Assembly (NCBI RefSeq): GCF_902859705.1
Contig: NZ_CADIJO010000028.1
Coordinates: 1-64,000 of the forward strand
DNA: 64,000 nt
Source: Achromobacter deleyi
Lineage (GTDB): Bacteria; Pseudomonadota; Gammaproteobacteria; Burkholderiales; Burkholderiaceae_B
Direction: 5' to 3'
The notes below the pieces were generated by a model. That model did not search any database, was not told the origin of the DNA, and saw only the letters and a list, made by a program, of their open reading frames with translations. The translations under genes were made by a program, and so were the position numbers. Shown in pieces: positions 62,521 to 64,000 of the stretch (the stretch's first letter is position 1; every line of letters starts with the position of its first letter).

Positions 62521-63400
62521 CGGACACCAGTCGCCGCGGCGGCGGCGCCACATCCGCGCCCACCGCCTCCTTCAATACCGCCACCAAGCTGGCCTGCGCC
62601 TCCGACGCGGCCCGCAGATCGCCCACGATCGCCAATTCCGTCGGTGGCGCCTCGGCCAAGCCCTGCTCCACGCCCAGCACCCCGTGTTCGGGCAAACAGG
62701 CAAAGGCGGGCAACAACGACACGCCCAACCCCGCCGCCACCGCCGCCTGCACGCCCGCCAGGCTTTGGCTGTGATAGGCCGCGCGCCATGGCCGCCCCGC
62801 ACTTTCCAGTGCGTAGACCATGCGCTTGCGATAGATGCAGCCCTGCGGAAACAACACCAGCGGCACGGCATCCTGCCCCTGCAACAAGCGCTTGTCGCCC
62901 ACCCACACCAACCGTTCCGGCCAGGCTGCCAGGCTCGCGCCGTCGCCCGGTTCGCGTTTGATCAACGCCAAGTCCAGCTCGCCCGCGGCCAGCCTGGCCT
63001 TCAGGTCGGTGCTCATGCCGCTACCCGTCTCCAGGCGTATATCCGGATGGCTGGCGGCAAATCCCGCCAGCAACGTCGTCAGCCGCGACACATCAAAATC
63101 TTCCGGTACGCCCAACCGGATGACCTGCGCCCGTCGAGGCGCCGACAACACCAGTTCGGCCTCATCCGCCATCGCCAGCAGCTTGCGCGCATAGGCCAGC
63201 ATCAGCTCGCCATCCTCGGTCGCCGCCACCTGGTTGCCGGTACGATCGCGCAGCAGCAGAGTCTTGCCCACCGTCTGCTCCAGCTTGCGCACCTGCTGGC
63301 TGACGGTCGATTGCGTACGATGCACCCTGCCGGCCGCCCGCGTAAAGCTGCCCTCATCCACTACGCAGACGAGTGTCCTGAGAAGTTCGAAATCGAGCAT
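62516..63400 (-). CDS. LysR-family transcriptional regulator
   Basis: 294 residues. Starts MLDFELLRTLVCVVDEGSFT, the mark of the IscR-like/DhcR LysR subtype; helix-turn-helix AAGRVHRTQSTVSQQVRKLE, and substrate domain VIRLGVPEDFDVSRLTTLLAGF. Divergent from the haloacid dehalogenase gene, which it probably controls. Confidence 0.9.
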   Translation of the reverse strand: MLDFELLRTLVCVVDEGSFTRAAGRVHRTQSTVSQQVRKLEQTVGKTLLLRDRTGNQVAATEDGELMLAYARKLLAMADEAELVLSAPRRAQVIRLGVPEDFDVSRLTTLLAGFAASHPDIRLETGSGMSTDLKARLAAGELDLALIKREPGDGASLAAWPERLVWVGDKRLLQGQDAVPLVLFPQGCIYRKRMVYALESAGRPWRAAYHSQSLAGVQAAVAAGLGVSLLPAFACLPEHGVLGVEQGLAEAPPTELAIVGDLRAASEAQASLVAVLKEAVGADVAPPPRRLVSA

Positions 63401-63716
63401 GAGGGGATCCGTAATCCGTCTATGGGGTTGAAGTGCGGAAAGTCTGAGCGCCAGGAGCTGTTCGGACTCGGTCTAGGGCCAGACTCGGTTCGGCCAGGCT
63501 CGGCGCTGCCGGCCTCAGCCTGCGCCCGCGCGTCTCACGTGTCCGCCCACTTCAGAATCCAGAAGCACGTTCGGTGTCGGGATCGAAACCGTTGGACGCT
63601 GCCCTCCGATATCTATTTAACCACTAACAAGAGTTTTATTATTAATTTTACATCTCACGGCGAGCCACTCTAAGCTGGTACGAATTCTCCAACCGCTTTT
63701 AGCAGAAGGACTTCTC
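63401..63716. other. Divergent intergenic region upstream of the dehalogenase gene
   Basis: 316 bases without a supported gene. 63471-63525 has three near-copies of an ACTCGGT/GCTCGG element. 63608-63654 is very AT-rich and probably carries promoters for one or both genes. Confidence 0.45.
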
Positions 63717-64000
63717 ATGCCTCTGGACCACCTCCCCCGCCCGCAATGGCTTACCTTCGACTGCTATGGCACCCTGATCCAATGGGACGAAGGCCTGCAG
63801 GCTGCGGTAGCCCGCATCCTGGCCGGCGGCCAACAAGCACACACGCCCACACCAGCCCAATTCCTCAGCGTCTACGACGAACATGAGCACCGGCTCGAAC
63901 GCACGCCGCCCCACATGAGCTTCGCCGACGTCACCCGGGAATCCCTGCGGCTGACCATGCATGACCTGCAACTGTCCTACCGCCCCGAAGACGCCAGCCT
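63717..64000 (+). CDS. Type II haloacid dehalogenase (HAD superfamily), 3' end missing
   Basis: The first 94 codons are visible from ATG 63717, with AGAAGGA upstream; the gene continues past the window. LTFDCYGTLIQWDEGL contains the nucleophilic Asp of HAD motif I followed by the Tyr typical of type II haloacid dehalogenases, and MSFADVTRESLRLTMHD starts the helical cap. It would remove halide from 2-haloacids or act as a related phosphatase. Divergent from the LysR gene. Confidence 0.85.
   Translation, partial: MPLDHLPRPQWLTFDCYGTLIQWDEGLQAAVARILAGGQQAHTPTPAQFLSVYDEHEHRLERTPPHMSFADVTRESLRLTMHDLQLSYRPEDAS

Overview
This is a 64 kb stretch of a high-G+C chromosome from a betaproteobacterium of the order Burkholderiales. 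It most likely comes from the family Alcaligenaceae (Achromobacter or Bordetella type). The reasons are two Bug-type tripartite tricarboxylate (TTT) binding proteins, a Lys/Ala/Pro-tailed HU protein of the Bordetella BpH2 kind, many LysR regulators beside CoA-ester catabolic genes, and the rpmB-rpmG and leuS-lptE-holA-proA housekeeping blocks. Genes are dense and codon bias is uniform. I saw no transposase, integrase, tRNA, rRNA or CRISPR array, so this reads as core plus metabolic-accessory chromosome rather than a mobile island.

Layout. 1-4555: two divergent pairs, SPFH protein + DUF350 membrane protein (minus) against a membrane-anchored spermidine-synthase-like enzyme + a Tat-targeted flavoprotein (plus). 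The -10-like elements of the two directions form an inverted repeat. 4680-6618: D-amino-acid dehydrogenase-like enzyme and Asp/Glu-racemase-family protein. 6632-9829: ABC importer of the ABC_sub_bind/TrpXYZ type with a folded leader and an internal terminator. 10019-10975: aldo/keto reductase. 11018-15053: TonB-dependent receptor, FecR anti-sigma and FecI-type sigma factor under a Fur box. 15084-20709: malonate utilisation (Bug receptor, matB, enoyl-CoA hydratase, matA, matR and a 16-bp palindromic operator candidate). 20816-29019: a soluble spermidine-synthase homologue, then thiolase, two acyl-CoA dehydrogenases, LysR, CaiB CoA-transferase, MaoC hydratase and a second Bug receptor, which look like a CoA-dependent carboxylate degradation unit.

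29117-34946: a fused double tautomerase, the glycine betaine/proline importer proXWV, an AT-richer intergenic island with hairpins, and a cyclopropane fatty acid synthase. The importer and synthase suggest osmotic and membrane-stress functions. 35118-41170: Bcr/CflA exporter, rpmB-rpmG, and a branched-chain amino-acid type ABC importer with a fused LivH-LivM permease and no LivF. 41184-43905: SulP anion transporter beside an enzyme whose active-site signature matches phosphonopyruvate hydrolase. 43993-47973: D,D-carboxypeptidase, HU-like nucleoid protein, MarR regulator and MFS exporter. 48060-55610: leuS-lptE-holA-proA, a small membrane protein, a keto-pentenoate hydratase-like protein and a GNAT enzyme. 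55693-64000: amidase, three LysR/MFS elements, a C39-like cysteine peptidase, an L-carnitine-dehydrogenase-like enzyme, a small GNAT enzyme, a YchJ protein followed by a 40-bp tandem repeat array, and a truncated type II haloacid dehalogenase at the edge.

The items most worth following up are the divergent polyamine/membrane locus at the left edge, the phosphonopyruvate hydrolase-SulP pair, the fused double tautomerase, the 40-bp in-register repeat array after ychJ, the 40-bp perfect palindrome at 61552-61591, and the structured leaders before the ABC binding protein and rpmB. All functions are read from sequence motifs and family memory; no database search was run.
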